Positions 50,791 through 59,635 of a DNA stretch of 64,000 bases are shown here, piece by piece. The notes beneath the pieces are model-generated. The model searched no databases. It had not been told where the DNA came from and was given only the letters and a program-made list of their open reading frames with translations. Within the stretch, counting starts at the first letter, position 1. Every line of letters begins with the position of its first letter. The position numbers and the translations under genes are program-made. This DNA is from Aedoeadaptatus coxii (lineage in GTDB: Bacteria; Bacillota; Clostridia; Tissierellales; Peptoniphilaceae), in assembly GCF_001553115.1 (NCBI RefSeq), contig NZ_KQ960182.1:211844-275843 (forward strand). The letters run 5' to 3'.

Positions 50791-52476
50791 CTACTTTTTA
50801 GTTGTATTCTTATGCGTTTCTTTCCTTATGACAGAGATGTCGTCGATGCCGTTATAAATGGAATAGGCGTTGGGTCGCATAAGTCCTTTTATGTTGGGTC
50901 CGCAGACGAGAACATTTTGTTTAAAGACGATGGGAACATAGGGCACGTCCTTGCGGAAGATTTTATAAACCTTGTCGATAAGCTCTTTTTGGTTTTCGGG
51001 ATCTTGTTCTTCCCTCAGCTCCTTTAAGAGTTCGTTCATTTTTTCATTGCCGTAACGGCTAATATTCATACTGCCGGAAGATCCCAGCACGGCATGTAAA
51101 TCGGCGACGGCTGAAAAATCCATTCCGAGAACCGCCATTTGGTAACTTCCGCTTTTTAATGACGAGGCCAGGTCCTTTGTTTGTTTCGTCTTTCCTTCTT
51201 CCTCTTTACCTTCTTCCGGAGTTTCCGTTCCCACAGTTTGCAGGCGCGCTTTCAGCCCGACTTTTTTCAAGTCATCGGCGATCATTTGAGCTTCGGTTTG
51301 CATGCGGTGGTTTAAAGGATTGGCGAGAATATGAAGCACCAAGGACCCGCCATCTTTGTTTTCCCGGTAGCCGTCGCCGTCGATATCGCGGTATCCGCCT
51401 TTTTCTAAAATGCTGACGGCGGTATCGACACTTAAATAGGATTCTTCCCGCGTAAACAAGCCACTGGAAAGTTTCGGATTAATGAAAAAGGTGGCGATGG
51501 TGCCTTGAGAAAGATAGAGACTGTCGATTATCCGTTCTTTATTCACGCTGTAATCGATGGCGCGCCGCAGATCCACGTCTTGTAAAAGAGGATCCGACGT
51601 ATTAAACGCCAACACTTCGAGATTTTGTGTTTCGAAGGATTCCACCTTGCTCTTTTTATCGCTACGGAAGCGATCCCACGTATAGTCGTCGATGGCACAC
51701 AGATCAACCTGCCCCGCGTCGTAAGCCTGTTGAATGGCCTTGTCGTCGGAGAAAATAATACCCACGATTTCGTCGATATAAGGCAAACTGCCGTAATAAT
51801 TTTGATTTTTCTCTAAATAAAGGCGCTTATTCTTATCCCATTTTTTCAATGTGAAAGGGCCGGAGGCGACGACTTTAAAATCATCTTTTTCCAGCATCCC
51901 CTCTTCCCCGTAAATATGGGCGGGCAAAATAGGAAAGGAAAGAAGCTCCATATAATTGCCGTAACTTTTGTCGAATTCAAAATCGATGTTGCGATCGTCG
52001 AATACGATGGCGCGAGCGGCTCCTTCAATATTGGAAGTGCCCATAATGCGCCGCATGGCATCTTTATAAGTGGTGCCGTCGGGACATTTTTTTACCGCCT
52101 CAAAGGTCTCGGCAATGTCTTTCGTCGTGAGGGGCGTGCCGTCTTCCCAGTAAATATCCTTTTTTATCGTAAGGCTTATACGCTTGCCTTCGTCGGAAGT
52201 CTCAACGTGCTCCACTAAAGAGGGCACCAATCGGCCACTCCCCTCGTAGGCGAAGAGGCGATCGTAGAGCAAGTTACTTAACTGATAGTATGAGTTATTG
52301 TTTGTAAGAAGGGGGTTCAGCGTATCGAAATTCGTAAGGGGCACGGTGAGCGTTCCTCCGTCTGTATCGGTTGCCGCACCTTTTTCTTCGATTACTTTTC
52401 CCGAACCCGGTACTATGCCGCAGGATGTAAGGAGAAGGGCCGCCAAAAGGAGAACGAAAATATTAGACTTCTTCAC
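50791..52476 (-). CDS. Oligopeptide-type ABC transporter substrate-binding lipoprotein
   Basis: 561 aa, SBP family 5 (OppA/DppA-like). Lipobox LLTSC|GI near residue 19. Family blocks: LTVPLTNFDTLNPLLTNN, VEHVETSDEGKRISLTIKKDIYWEDGTPLTTKDI, AIDYSVNKERIIDSLY and DVPYVPIVFKQNVLV. It would bind peptides outside the cell, but no permease or ATPase gene is adjacent, so it must use components encoded elsewhere. The start is GTG 52476 with AGGAG seven bases upstream, overlapping the coaE end by 14 bases. Confidence 0.9.
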   Translation of the reverse strand: MKKSNIFVLLLAALLLTSCGIVPGSGKVIEEKGAATDTDGGTLTVPLTNFDTLNPLLTNNNSYYQLSNLLYDRLFAYEGSGRLVPSLVEHVETSDEGKRISLTIKKDIYWEDGTPLTTKDIAETFEAVKKCPDGTTYKDAMRRIMGTSNIEGAARAIVFDDRNIDFEFDKSYGNYMELLSFPILPAHIYGEEGMLEKDDFKVVASGPFTLKKWDKNKRLYLEKNQNYYGSLPYIDEIVGIIFSDDKAIQQAYDAGQVDLCAIDDYTWDRFRSDKKSKVESFETQNLEVLAFNTSDPLLQDVDLRRAIDYSVNKERIIDSLYLSQGTIATFFINPKLSSGLFTREESYLSVDTAVSILEKGGYRDIDGDGYRENKDGGSLVLHILANPLNHRMQTEAQMIADDLKKVGLKARLQTVGTETPEEGKEEEGKTKQTKDLASSLKSGSYQMAVLGMDFSAVADLHAVLGSSGSMNISRYGNEKMNELLKELREEQDPENQKELIDKVYKIFRKDVPYVPIVFKQNVLVCGPNIKGLMRPNAYSIYNGIDDISVIRKETHKNTTKK

Positions 52477-53074
52477 CGCGCAACTCCTCGAGAGCCTTGT
52501 CTACCTGAGCGTAAAGCGCCATTAAATCACCGGAGTTTTCGAAAATTTTATCGGCGAGGGCACGTTTTTCTTCAGCAGGCATTTGGCTGGCTATTTTTTG
52601 TTTGGCATACGCTTCATCGATTTTATCCCGCGCCATTAAACGCTTAATGCGCACATCGGGATCCGCATCGACGAGCCAAACTTCATCGAAACGGAGGCCT
52701 TCTTCTTCCAATGCCTTGCGATTTTCGAAGAGCAAGGGCATTTCAATAAAAATCGTTCCTTTACGATCGTCGAGCATCTGCAAAATGCTTTTCACAATGG
52801 CGGGGTGCATGATGCTGTTGAGTTTCTCGCGTTTTTTTTCGTCGGCGAAAATAATTTCCCCGAGTTTTTCACGATTTAAGCTTCCGTCCTCTTCTAGGAC
52901 AGTTTCTGCAAAAGCCTCGTCGATTTTATTTAATAGTTCGCTTCCCGGCTCCACTAAATAGCGGCCTACCTCGTCGGCATCGATCACCATATAATCCCAG
53001 CCCAGCAAGTAGGCGGACAGGACGCTCTTCCCCGATCCGATCGTGCCCGTAATACCAATTTTATTTAGACTCAT
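52463..53074 (-). CDS. coaE: Dephospho-CoA kinase
   Basis: 203 aa. Last step of CoA synthesis. P-loop GITGTIGSGKS (about 8-18), VIDADEVGRYLVEPGS, HPAIVKSIL and FIEMPLLFE blocks are CoaE-typical. The start is ATG 53074 with GGAG upstream, overlapping polA's end. polA-coaE adjacency is common in Firmicutes. Confidence 0.95.
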   Translation of the reverse strand: MSLNKIGITGTIGSGKSVLSAYLLGWDYMVIDADEVGRYLVEPGSELLNKIDEAFAETVLEEDGSLNREKLGEIIFADEKKREKLNSIMHPAIVKSILQMLDDRKGTIFIEMPLLFENRKALEEEGLRFDEVWLVDADPDVRIKRLMARDKIDEAYAKQKIASQMPAEEKRALADKIFENSGDLMALYAQVDKALEELRGEEV

Positions 53075-55700
53075 ACCAATTGTCTCCTGTTTCAACATCT
53101 ACTCGCACCGGAATGGAAAGGGGCAATGCCGCTTCCATAGTTTCCACTAAGAGCTGTTTGACGCTTTCCAATTCCTCGGCCGGCGATTCCAATATCAGTT
53201 CGTCGTGAACCTGTAGCAAAAGCTTAGACTTCAGATTTTTTTCTTTTAATTTGAAATAAACCGACACCATGGCTTTTTTGATCATGTCCGCTGCCGTACC
53301 TTGAATGGGCATATTAAGGGCGATACGCTCGCCGAAAGAACGCACGCTGAAATTCTTCGCGCTAAGTTCGGGAATGTAGCGTCTGCGGTGGAATAGAGTT
53401 TCCACATAGCCCTGTTCTTTGCCGATTTCCACAATCTCTTCCATAAAATGGTGGACGCCGCTAAATTTATGCAGATAGTTGTCGATGTATTCCTTAGCTT
53501 CTTTTCTCGAAATATTTAAATCCTGAGAAAGCCCATAGTCGCTAATGCCGTAGACAATGCCGAAGTTTACCGCCTTGGCTCGAGAGCGCATAAGTTTCGT
53601 TACATCCTCTTTATCCACATGGAATACTTGGGAGGCGGTGGTGGTGTGAATGTCGGCACCCTCATTAAAGGCGGCCTGCATCACATCATCTTTCGACACA
53701 TGAGCGAGAATACGCAGCTCGATTTGAGAATAGTCGGCGTCGATAAACATGTGATCTTTTTGAGCCACAAACGCCTTGCGAATGGAGCGACCCACTTCCG
53801 TTTTAATGGGAATATTTTGTAAATTCGGCTCGGTCGATGAAATTCGCCCAGTCGCCGTCACCGTTTGTTGGAATGTGGAGTGGATTTTTCCGTCGTCTGT
53901 AATTTCCGCCTTCAGCCCTTCTACATAAGTGGACTGAATTTTCGTGAGCTGACGATAATCCAAAATTAAATCCACGATTTCGTGATCATTGCTCAGTTTT
54001 TCCAAAACTTCCTGATTGGTGCTGTAGCCGGTTTTTGTCTTTTTTATGGGAGTAAGTTTTAAATCTTCAAATAAAACTTCCGAAAGCTGTTTCGGCGAAT
54101 TAATATTAAATTCTCTCCCCGCTAATTCGTAAATCTTTTTCTCCAGATCATCGATTTCCACGGTTAAATGGTTTCCGATATCTTCGAGTACGGCAACATC
54201 GCAATTCATGCCTTCAAATTCCATGGACGCCAAGGTTTCCACCAAGGGCATTTCGATAGTGGAAAAGAGATCCCACATGTTAAGGTCTTTGAGCTTTTTC
54301 TCTTGCAACCCCATTACCTTAGGAAGATGGGCATGAATTTCAGAAAGATACTTTACCATTTCCTCTTCCATTTCGAGAGGCGATTTTTTATTCTTGCCCT
54401 TGCCTAAAAATTCCTCCGGAGGCGTGACGGTGTAATTTTCATAAAGCCCGATTAAATGAGACGGCGCATAATTAGATTTCGCAGGGTCCAGCAAATACTC
54501 AGCAATGGCACTGTCGAAATCCACGCCTGTAATTTCCATGTTGTCGGCAAATGCAAAGAGGAATAAATCCTTTAAATCAATGCCGCAAATGCTGATCCCC
54601 TTATCTTCGAGAAGATCTTTCATCGCCTTGAAGTCCTCAGCCGAGGGCTCTCTAACGATACTCCCTTTTTGAAGGTCGGAAAGAAGGAGATAGAGAATCT
54701 TTCCGTCTCGATAAGGCTTTTCATCGGTGATGACGTGGAGCATGACCTTATCCGCACCTTTTACGCCCTCTAAAGCTTCTTTCATAGAGACGACACTTAA
54801 GCTTTCAACAGTCGTCTCTTCGATTTCTCCGTCTTCATCGGGTAAGCGCTTCATAAGCGTAAAAAATTCATAGCGGGTGTAAAGTTCGCGGAGACTTTCC
54901 AAATCGTATTCTTTCCGCTTCAAATCTTCTAATTCGAAATCCAGGGGCATATTCGTAATAATTTCGCCCAGCTTTTTACTTAAAAAAGCCTGTTGCTCAA
55001 ACTCGATCAGATTTTCTTTGCGCTTTTTGCCCGTAATGTCCTCGATGTGATCGTAAACACCTTCGAGTGAATGAAAATCCTTTAAAAGCTGGATCCCCGT
55101 CTTTTCACCGATACCGGGAACACCTGGAATATTGTCGCTGCTGTCGCCCATAAGGCCCTTCAAGTCGATTAACTGATTGGGGGTGAGCCCATATTCTTTT
55201 TGAATGCGTTCCACATCATAAACTTCGAGATTGGTGATCCCTTTTTTCGTCATAAGGGCAAATACATTCTCGTCGACAAGTTGTAAATAATCCCTATCCC
55301 CCGTGAGGAGATAGACCTTTTGCCCTGCTTGCTTCGCAAGAGATGCCACCGTACCTGCCAAATCGTCCGCTTCATATTCCGGCGAATCGACAGTTTTAAT
55401 CCGCATACTCTTTAGAATTTCCATAAGATAGGGCCACTGCTGATCCAGCTCCGTCGGCGTTTTTTGCCGAGTACCCTTATATTCGTCGTAAAGTTTATGT
55501 CTAAATGTTCTGCCCTTTTGATCGAAACAAACGAGCAAATGATCGGGATTGATTTGTTCAATGGCATTTTCCATCATGGAAACGAAACCGTAAACCGCAT
55601 TCGTGTAGAGGCCCCGTTTCGTTTTTAAAAGAGGGAGCGCGTAAAAAGCGCGAAAAAATAAACTGCTCCCGTCGATAATTAACATAGTATTCTGATTCAT
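53061..55700 (-). CDS. polA: DNA polymerase I
   Basis: 879 aa. 5'-3' exonuclease domain (about 1-290; DGSSLFFRAFYAL, GDRDYLQLV, GDSSDNIPGVPGIGEKT), a degenerate 3'-5' exonuclease-like domain (about 300-480), and the polymerase domain with motif A DYSQIELRILAH, motif B RAKAVNFGIVYG and motif C QVHDELILE. In the middle domain I cannot find an intact proofreading DxE motif, as in other Gram-positive Pol I. GAGGAGG precedes the ATG. First gene of polA-coaE-binding protein. Confidence 0.96.
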   Translation of the reverse strand: MNQNTMLIIDGSSLFFRAFYALPLLKTKRGLYTNAVYGFVSMMENAIEQINPDHLLVCFDQKGRTFRHKLYDEYKGTRQKTPTELDQQWPYLMEILKSMRIKTVDSPEYEADDLAGTVASLAKQAGQKVYLLTGDRDYLQLVDENVFALMTKKGITNLEVYDVERIQKEYGLTPNQLIDLKGLMGDSSDNIPGVPGIGEKTGIQLLKDFHSLEGVYDHIEDITGKKRKENLIEFEQQAFLSKKLGEIITNMPLDFELEDLKRKEYDLESLRELYTRYEFFTLMKRLPDEDGEIEETTVESLSVVSMKEALEGVKGADKVMLHVITDEKPYRDGKILYLLLSDLQKGSIVREPSAEDFKAMKDLLEDKGISICGIDLKDLFLFAFADNMEITGVDFDSAIAEYLLDPAKSNYAPSHLIGLYENYTVTPPEEFLGKGKNKKSPLEMEEEMVKYLSEIHAHLPKVMGLQEKKLKDLNMWDLFSTIEMPLVETLASMEFEGMNCDVAVLEDIGNHLTVEIDDLEKKIYELAGREFNINSPKQLSEVLFEDLKLTPIKKTKTGYSTNQEVLEKLSNDHEIVDLILDYRQLTKIQSTYVEGLKAEITDDGKIHSTFQQTVTATGRISSTEPNLQNIPIKTEVGRSIRKAFVAQKDHMFIDADYSQIELRILAHVSKDDVMQAAFNEGADIHTTTASQVFHVDKEDVTKLMRSRAKAVNFGIVYGISDYGLSQDLNISRKEAKEYIDNYLHKFSGVHHFMEEIVEIGKEQGYVETLFHRRRYIPELSAKNFSVRSFGERIALNMPIQGTAADMIKKAMVSVYFKLKEKNLKSKLLLQVHDELILESPAEELESVKQLLVETMEAALPLSIPVRVDVETGDNWYESK

Positions 55701-55796
55701 AGCTCCTCCTCTACATTATTATACACAAGACTTGAGAAAAGCTTAAAACAATCGCTGCTGATTTACTTTAAATAAGCAATATCTACCTAAAACATT

Positions 55797-55826
55797 TTGA
55801 AAACGAATACTTTTTTCTGATACAAT
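55797..55826 (+). promoter_or_regulatory. Promoter candidate for the Ltp-like secreted protein
   Basis: TTGAAA (55797-55802), 18 bases, TACAAT (55821-55826). The leader to the GTG start is about 150 bases, AT-rich, with no obvious stable structure. Confidence 0.5.
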
Positions 55827-55983
55827 ATTCTCAATAAAGTACGTTTGAATTTAATATGGATTTCTATATCCAAAGAGTATCAAACAAGAAAAATATGATT
55901 ATCTTTATTACCTTAAAACACAGCGCAGTTACGCTTTAAAATAGATGCTCAATTTATCTAGCGTTTACATCTAGGGGGTTCCC

Positions 55984-56802
55984 GTGAAAAAAAACTTTTT
56001 GTTACCACTTTTTCTAACTCTTCTCTTGTTTTTTACAATGTCTACTCCATCATATGCTCAACAAGCAATTAAACTGTGGGTTAATGGAAGATATGTTTCA
56101 ACTGATGTTCCGCCTGTCATTGAAAATGGACGTACCTTAGTCCCCTTACGTGTGATCTCAGAAAACTTAGGTATTAAGGTGGAGTGGAGAGCGGATACTC
56201 GATCAGTCTATACCTATGGAGAAATAAATGGAGCACCTGATTTTTCCAATGCTTTATTATTAACAGTAGGTGATAAGAAAGTTCTAAAACCAGCGAACGA
56301 ATCAGCTAAAACCGGATCGCTCTATTATAATCTAGAAGCTGCACCTTCCATTATAAACGGAAGAACTATGGTCCCTATTCGTTTCATTGCAGAGGCATAT
56401 AAACTGAAAGTTGATTGGGACGCCATAAATAGAACTGTCATTGTAGGAAACGGATACACAGCACCTAAAAAACCATCTATTCCTAAGAAAAAAGTTACGA
56501 GAGAGTACAGTGTAGCTCTTAAAAAGGCTCAAGAATATCTCCAATTTATGCCTTTTTCTAAGCAAGGCTTATTCGATCAGTTAACATCCGATTATGGAGA
56601 AAAATTCCCAGCCGATGCGGCGCAATATGCAGTGGACCATGTTACAACGGATTGGAACAAAAACGCTTTACGCGCTGCAATGACATACAGAAATGAAATG
56701 CATATGTCCTCGAGGGGGATTTATGATCAATTGATTTCAAGTTATGGAGATCAATATACCGAGGTTCAAGCAAAATATGCAATAGATCATTTGCCAAACT
56801 AA
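55984..56802 (+). CDS. Secreted protein: copper-amine-oxidase-like repeats plus two Ltp repeats
   Basis: 272 aa. A signal peptide (1-25, cleavage after SYA), then a copper-amine-oxidase-N-like domain made of two repeats (ENGRTLVPLRVISENLGIKVEW and NGRTMVPIRFIAEAYKLKVDW types, about 30-155), a Pro/Lys linker, and two C-terminal Ltp-type helical repeats (about 175-221 and 226-270; YLQFMPFSKQGLFDQLTSDY and MSSRGIYDQLISSYG). Ltp repeats occur in host-cell-surface lipoproteins and in the phage superinfection exclusion protein Ltp. It has no lipobox, so it is secreted or wall-associated. GTG start after AGGGGG. Confidence 0.75.
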   Translation: MKKNFLLPLFLTLLLFFTMSTPSYAQQAIKLWVNGRYVSTDVPPVIENGRTLVPLRVISENLGIKVEWRADTRSVYTYGEINGAPDFSNALLLTVGDKKVLKPANESAKTGSLYYNLEAAPSIINGRTMVPIRFIAEAYKLKVDWDAINRTVIVGNGYTAPKKPSIPKKKVTREYSVALKKAQEYLQFMPFSKQGLFDQLTSDYGEKFPADAAQYAVDHVTTDWNKNALRAAMTYRNEMHMSSRGIYDQLISSYGDQYTEVQAKYAIDHLPN

Positions 56803-56832
56803 CTGATCTTAAAAATAATTTATTTCAAATTG

Positions 56833-56866
56833 AAAAAGGCAGAGAATATATGCTCTCTGCCTTTTT
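56833..56866. terminator. Bidirectional terminator between convergent secreted-protein genes
   Basis: 12-bp stem AAAAAGGCAGAG / CTCTGCCTTTTT with A run on one side and T run on the other, so it can end transcription from both strands. Confidence 0.9.
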
Positions 56867-56878
56867 CTAATCCAAATA

Positions 56879-58378
56879 TTATTTTCTAATGGTCAACACC
56901 GTATTAAGATTACGCCCGGGAGATGTAATCACTCTTCCGTTGGCGTATAGAGCGGACGATGCGCCGCCGTCTAAATTCGTCGCTTCCACGCAGCCCAGCT
57001 GAATCATAGCATTGGCCATATTCACAACCGTAGCTTTCCCGGTAACGATGACAATAGTTCCGTCGGCCTTTACGCCGATGGCGGAGCGCCCGGCGTTTTG
57101 ATTGCGAATCTTGCCTTCATAATTCGACGCCGCTGTAGCCGCTACATTTTTTCCGCCCTTTACAAGCATGGGTCCTGCCGCCACGAGCGCGTCGACCGTT
57201 TCGCCGGCAAGACGTGGTTCTTGACCCAATCGGATCGTATCTTGAATGGAATCGCCGACCTTTATAACCCGCGAAATATCTGCCGGTTTCATGGCATTGG
57301 CCGCAAAGAAAATCACATAACCGTTTTGAGGAATTCCTACATTGCCGCCACTGCCGGAAGAAGTTACCTTACCGTTTATGACGATGAAATGCGTTCCTTG
57401 CGGAAGCTTCACGGCATTTCCGTAATACGAATTAAATACGGCGATGCCCGTCTTGTCATTTAAACCGGCATTGGTATACCATGCGCTGAATTTGCCGTGA
57501 CCCGTATCGAAGGAATGGATTACCGTCGGCTGACCGATAATATTTTTCCCGGAGGATGTACGAACGAAAGCGCCGTCGTTGCCGATTCCCTGAATGACTT
57601 GTCCTTTACTTACAATATTCCCATAAGGCACGAAGGTGCGGTAGGCATCGAAGAAATTACCGTTGACTGCTACCAATGGTTGCGTCCGTTTTAAAATTGA
57701 GCCGAAAGGTTCGGCGCCGACTAATCGATTATTTCCCTTTTCCACGCTGAATTCTAAATTGGGATCGTTGGGAACCGTGACGATATTCAATCGCACGCCC
57801 GCCACGGTTTGACTCGTGACCGAAACATTTCCCCCTGCCGTCGCCGCAGGTTTCGGTTGAGGTGCCGCAGGCTTTGCCACCACATTGACTTTAGCGGCAT
57901 CATATACGCCGATATGTACCGCACGTTTTACATTATCGTAGCCCACTTCTTTGGACAGCACTTCTCCCAAACTTCTTATTTTTAAAAAATTGTAGCCGGA
58001 AATATTACAGCTTTCCACTTCTCGAACAACACCATTGATCTTCACCTTTGCATGACCCATGATCACTTGCGCATCGGGAACTTCTATAGCCTTTGTGATT
58101 CCCTCTTCTGCAGGAGAGGACACATAATCTTCGCCAGGAACGACTTCGACAACGCGCGCATCCTTATCGTAACGAACATTAATCCTATCGCCCGTGTCAC
58201 TCAAGCCTTTCACAACATCTCGTAGTTTAAAATAATTGTAGCCGCCAATATTGTAGGCTACACAATCCACCACTCGATTATTGACGACAAAAGTTTGCGT
58301 CGTCGGTTTCGCCGCCATGGCAGACGAGGGTACGCATAAAAGAGCGCCCAACAGAGCAACTGCTAACACCTTTTTCAT
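56879..58378 (-). CDS. Secreted phosphodiester glycosidase-domain protein
   Basis: 499 aa. Signal peptide (1-22, cleavage after AMA), two copper-amine-oxidase-N-like repeats (about 27-75 and 108-155; NIGGYNYFKLRDVV, NISGYNFLKIRSLGE), a Pro/Ala linker and a C-terminal NAGPA/phosphodiester glycosidase domain (about 195-499) with VAVNGNFFDA, RSAIGVKADG and TNLDGGASSALYANG. The enzyme family removes sugar from phosphodiester-linked glycans; a cell-wall polymer substrate is plausible. It shares its N-terminal repeat type with the convergent Ltp-like protein. AGGAGG precedes the ATG. Confidence 0.88.
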   Translation of the reverse strand: MKKVLAVALLGALLCVPSSAMAAKPTTQTFVVNNRVVDCVAYNIGGYNYFKLRDVVKGLSDTGDRINVRYDKDARVVEVVPGEDYVSSPAEEGITKAIEVPDAQVIMGHAKVKINGVVREVESCNISGYNFLKIRSLGEVLSKEVGYDNVKRAVHIGVYDAAKVNVVAKPAAPQPKPAATAGGNVSVTSQTVAGVRLNIVTVPNDPNLEFSVEKGNNRLVGAEPFGSILKRTQPLVAVNGNFFDAYRTFVPYGNIVSKGQVIQGIGNDGAFVRTSSGKNIIGQPTVIHSFDTGHGKFSAWYTNAGLNDKTGIAVFNSYYGNAVKLPQGTHFIVINGKVTSSGSGGNVGIPQNGYVIFFAANAMKPADISRVIKVGDSIQDTIRLGQEPRLAGETVDALVAAGPMLVKGGKNVAATAASNYEGKIRNQNAGRSAIGVKADGTIVIVTGKATVVNMANAMIQLGCVEATNLDGGASSALYANGRVITSPGRNLNTVLTIRK

Positions 58379-58408
58379 CTTCTACCTCCTGATTGATATG
58401 ATAATTTC

Positions 58409-58436
58409 ATTATATAATAGAAAAAATAATACTCAA
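58409..58436 (-). promoter_or_regulatory. Promoter of the glycosidase-domain gene
   Basis: On the minus strand, TTGAGT (58431-58436), 16 bases, perfect TATAAT (58409-58414), about 30 bases before the start codon. Confidence 0.6.
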
Positions 58437-58488
58437 TCTTTTTATTTCTTCACAAGTAATCGAACAAGTTTATATAGAACTACACAAA

Positions 58489-58524
58489 AAAACAGCCCGA
58501 CTGCAACTGCAATCAGGCTGTTTT
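58489..58524 (-). terminator. Terminator of a tRNA displaced by the island
   Basis: On the minus strand, AAAACAGCCTGA / TCGGGCTGTTTT with a 12-base loop and a T tail. It sits four bases beyond a 3' tRNA remnant, i.e. where a tRNA terminator belongs, but the tRNA body is missing. No other gene upstream on this strand reads into it. Confidence 0.75.
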
Positions 58525-58528
58525 ATCT

Positions 58529-58548
58529 TGGTGCCGGAGGCGGGATTC
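58529..58548 (-). repeat. attL-type tRNA 3'-end remnant (island boundary)
   Basis: On the minus strand the segment ends ATCCCGCCTCCGGCACCA, the 3' strand of a T-arm and acceptor plus CCA of a tRNA. Upstream on that strand the sequence is unrelated, so only about 20 bases of tRNA remain. This is the typical footprint of a tyrosine-integrase element inserted at a tRNA 3' end, with the intact tRNA at the opposite end. The orientation puts the island to the right (58550 onward). Confidence 0.7.
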
Positions 58549-58598
58549 TGGGATATAGGCATACAAACCGCATGATATAGACATTCGAGATAAATAGT

Positions 58599-58616
58599 GT
58601 GCAACCAATGTGCAAC
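58599..58616 (+). repeat. Direct repeats GTGCAAC, integrase arm-site candidate
   Basis: GTGCAAC at 58599-58605 and again at 58610-58616, an 11-base period, 50 bases inside the tRNA remnant. Spacing and position fit arm-type integrase binding sites in an att region. The rest of 58550-58818 holds no gene; a possible promoter TTCAGA/TAGAAT (58716-58743) precedes the first fic gene. Confidence 0.45.
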
Positions 58617-58818
58617 GATAAACAATAAGATAGTTTTCTGTTTTCAAGCCAAACTATGAATTCAGAAATAAAAAGCTTTCTGAAATTTTTTGCAGGTCAT
58701 TGCTACTCAATTTTATTCAGATATTCAATGTTTGTGATAGAATTTAGAATGATATCTGAGCAGAATACAAAAGAGCATATAATGACAATTCAATATAAAC
58801 TGTAAGGAGTGAGAATAT

Positions 58819-59583
58819 ATGAAGAATAAACTTCAAGAATTAGAAATCAGAAAAAGACATTTAAATCAAAACATACAAACTATTTCAAAGCATTTTTTAA
58901 ATAGTTACGAGGAAGATTTTGCTGTTCGATTCGCTCATGAATCTACAAAAATGGAAGGAAATACACTTTCAATTTTTGAAGTCAAAACCCTTCTAATAGA
59001 TCAAATTACAATAGGAGGAAAGAAATTAAGAGAACTCTATGAAGTAATTAATCATCAAAAAGCTTTTGAGTATGTAAAAAAATCTATTCTAGAAAATAGA
59101 GAATTCACAGAAGAATTAATCAAAGACCTCCACCAGATCATTACGGAAAATATTTTTCCCGGAGGTATTTATCGTCAAACCAATGTACGAATCTCCGGTG
59201 CTTCTTTCATTCCTATCGATTGGACGGAAGTCAGAAATGAGATGTCATATTTTATAGTACAGTATGCAACTCGAAAGAAAGACTTATCAACGTTAGAACT
59301 AGCTGCATGGGTACATGCAGAGTTTGTAAAAATTCATCCTTTCTCTGATGGCAATGGTAGAACAGCACGATTGCTTATGAATTATATCTTAATGGCAGAT
59401 GATTTCTTACCCATTAATATCTCTACAGAGAAACGAGCTGAATATTACGAAAGCCTCGATCAGTACGCTATAGATCAGAACCTTGAAAAGTTTTTATTTT
59501 TGATTTGTGAAGAGGAAGAAAAAACTATTAAGGATTATGAGATTGAATTACAGATAGAAAAATCTCGCTTCTTTGAAAGATGA
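58819..59583 (+). CDS. Fic-domain protein with intact catalytic motif
   Basis: 254 aa. The canonical Fic motif HPFSDGNGRTAR starts at His173, so AMP-transfer from ATP to a protein hydroxyl is expected. The inhibitory helix motif S/T-x-x-x-E-G/N is present as STKMEGN (Ser42, Glu46) in the N-terminal part, a class II self-inhibited enzyme. Flap region: SGASFIPIDWTEV. GGAG precedes ATG 58819. First gene inside the island; AT-rich compared with the chromosome. Its target is unknown. Confidence 0.9.
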   Translation: MKNKLQELEIRKRHLNQNIQTISKHFLNSYEEDFAVRFAHESTKMEGNTLSIFEVKTLLIDQITIGGKKLRELYEVINHQKAFEYVKKSILENREFTEELIKDLHQIITENIFPGGIYRQTNVRISGASFIPIDWTEVRNEMSYFIVQYATRKKDLSTLELAAWVHAEFVKIHPFSDGNGRTARLLMNYILMADDFLPINISTEKRAEYYESLDQYAIDQNLEKFLFLICEEEEKTIKDYEIELQIEKSRFFER

Positions 59584-59635
59584 TTCTACTGAAATTCCTT
59601 TATAGACTTTTCTCTGTTTGCTTCGGAGGTTTTGA

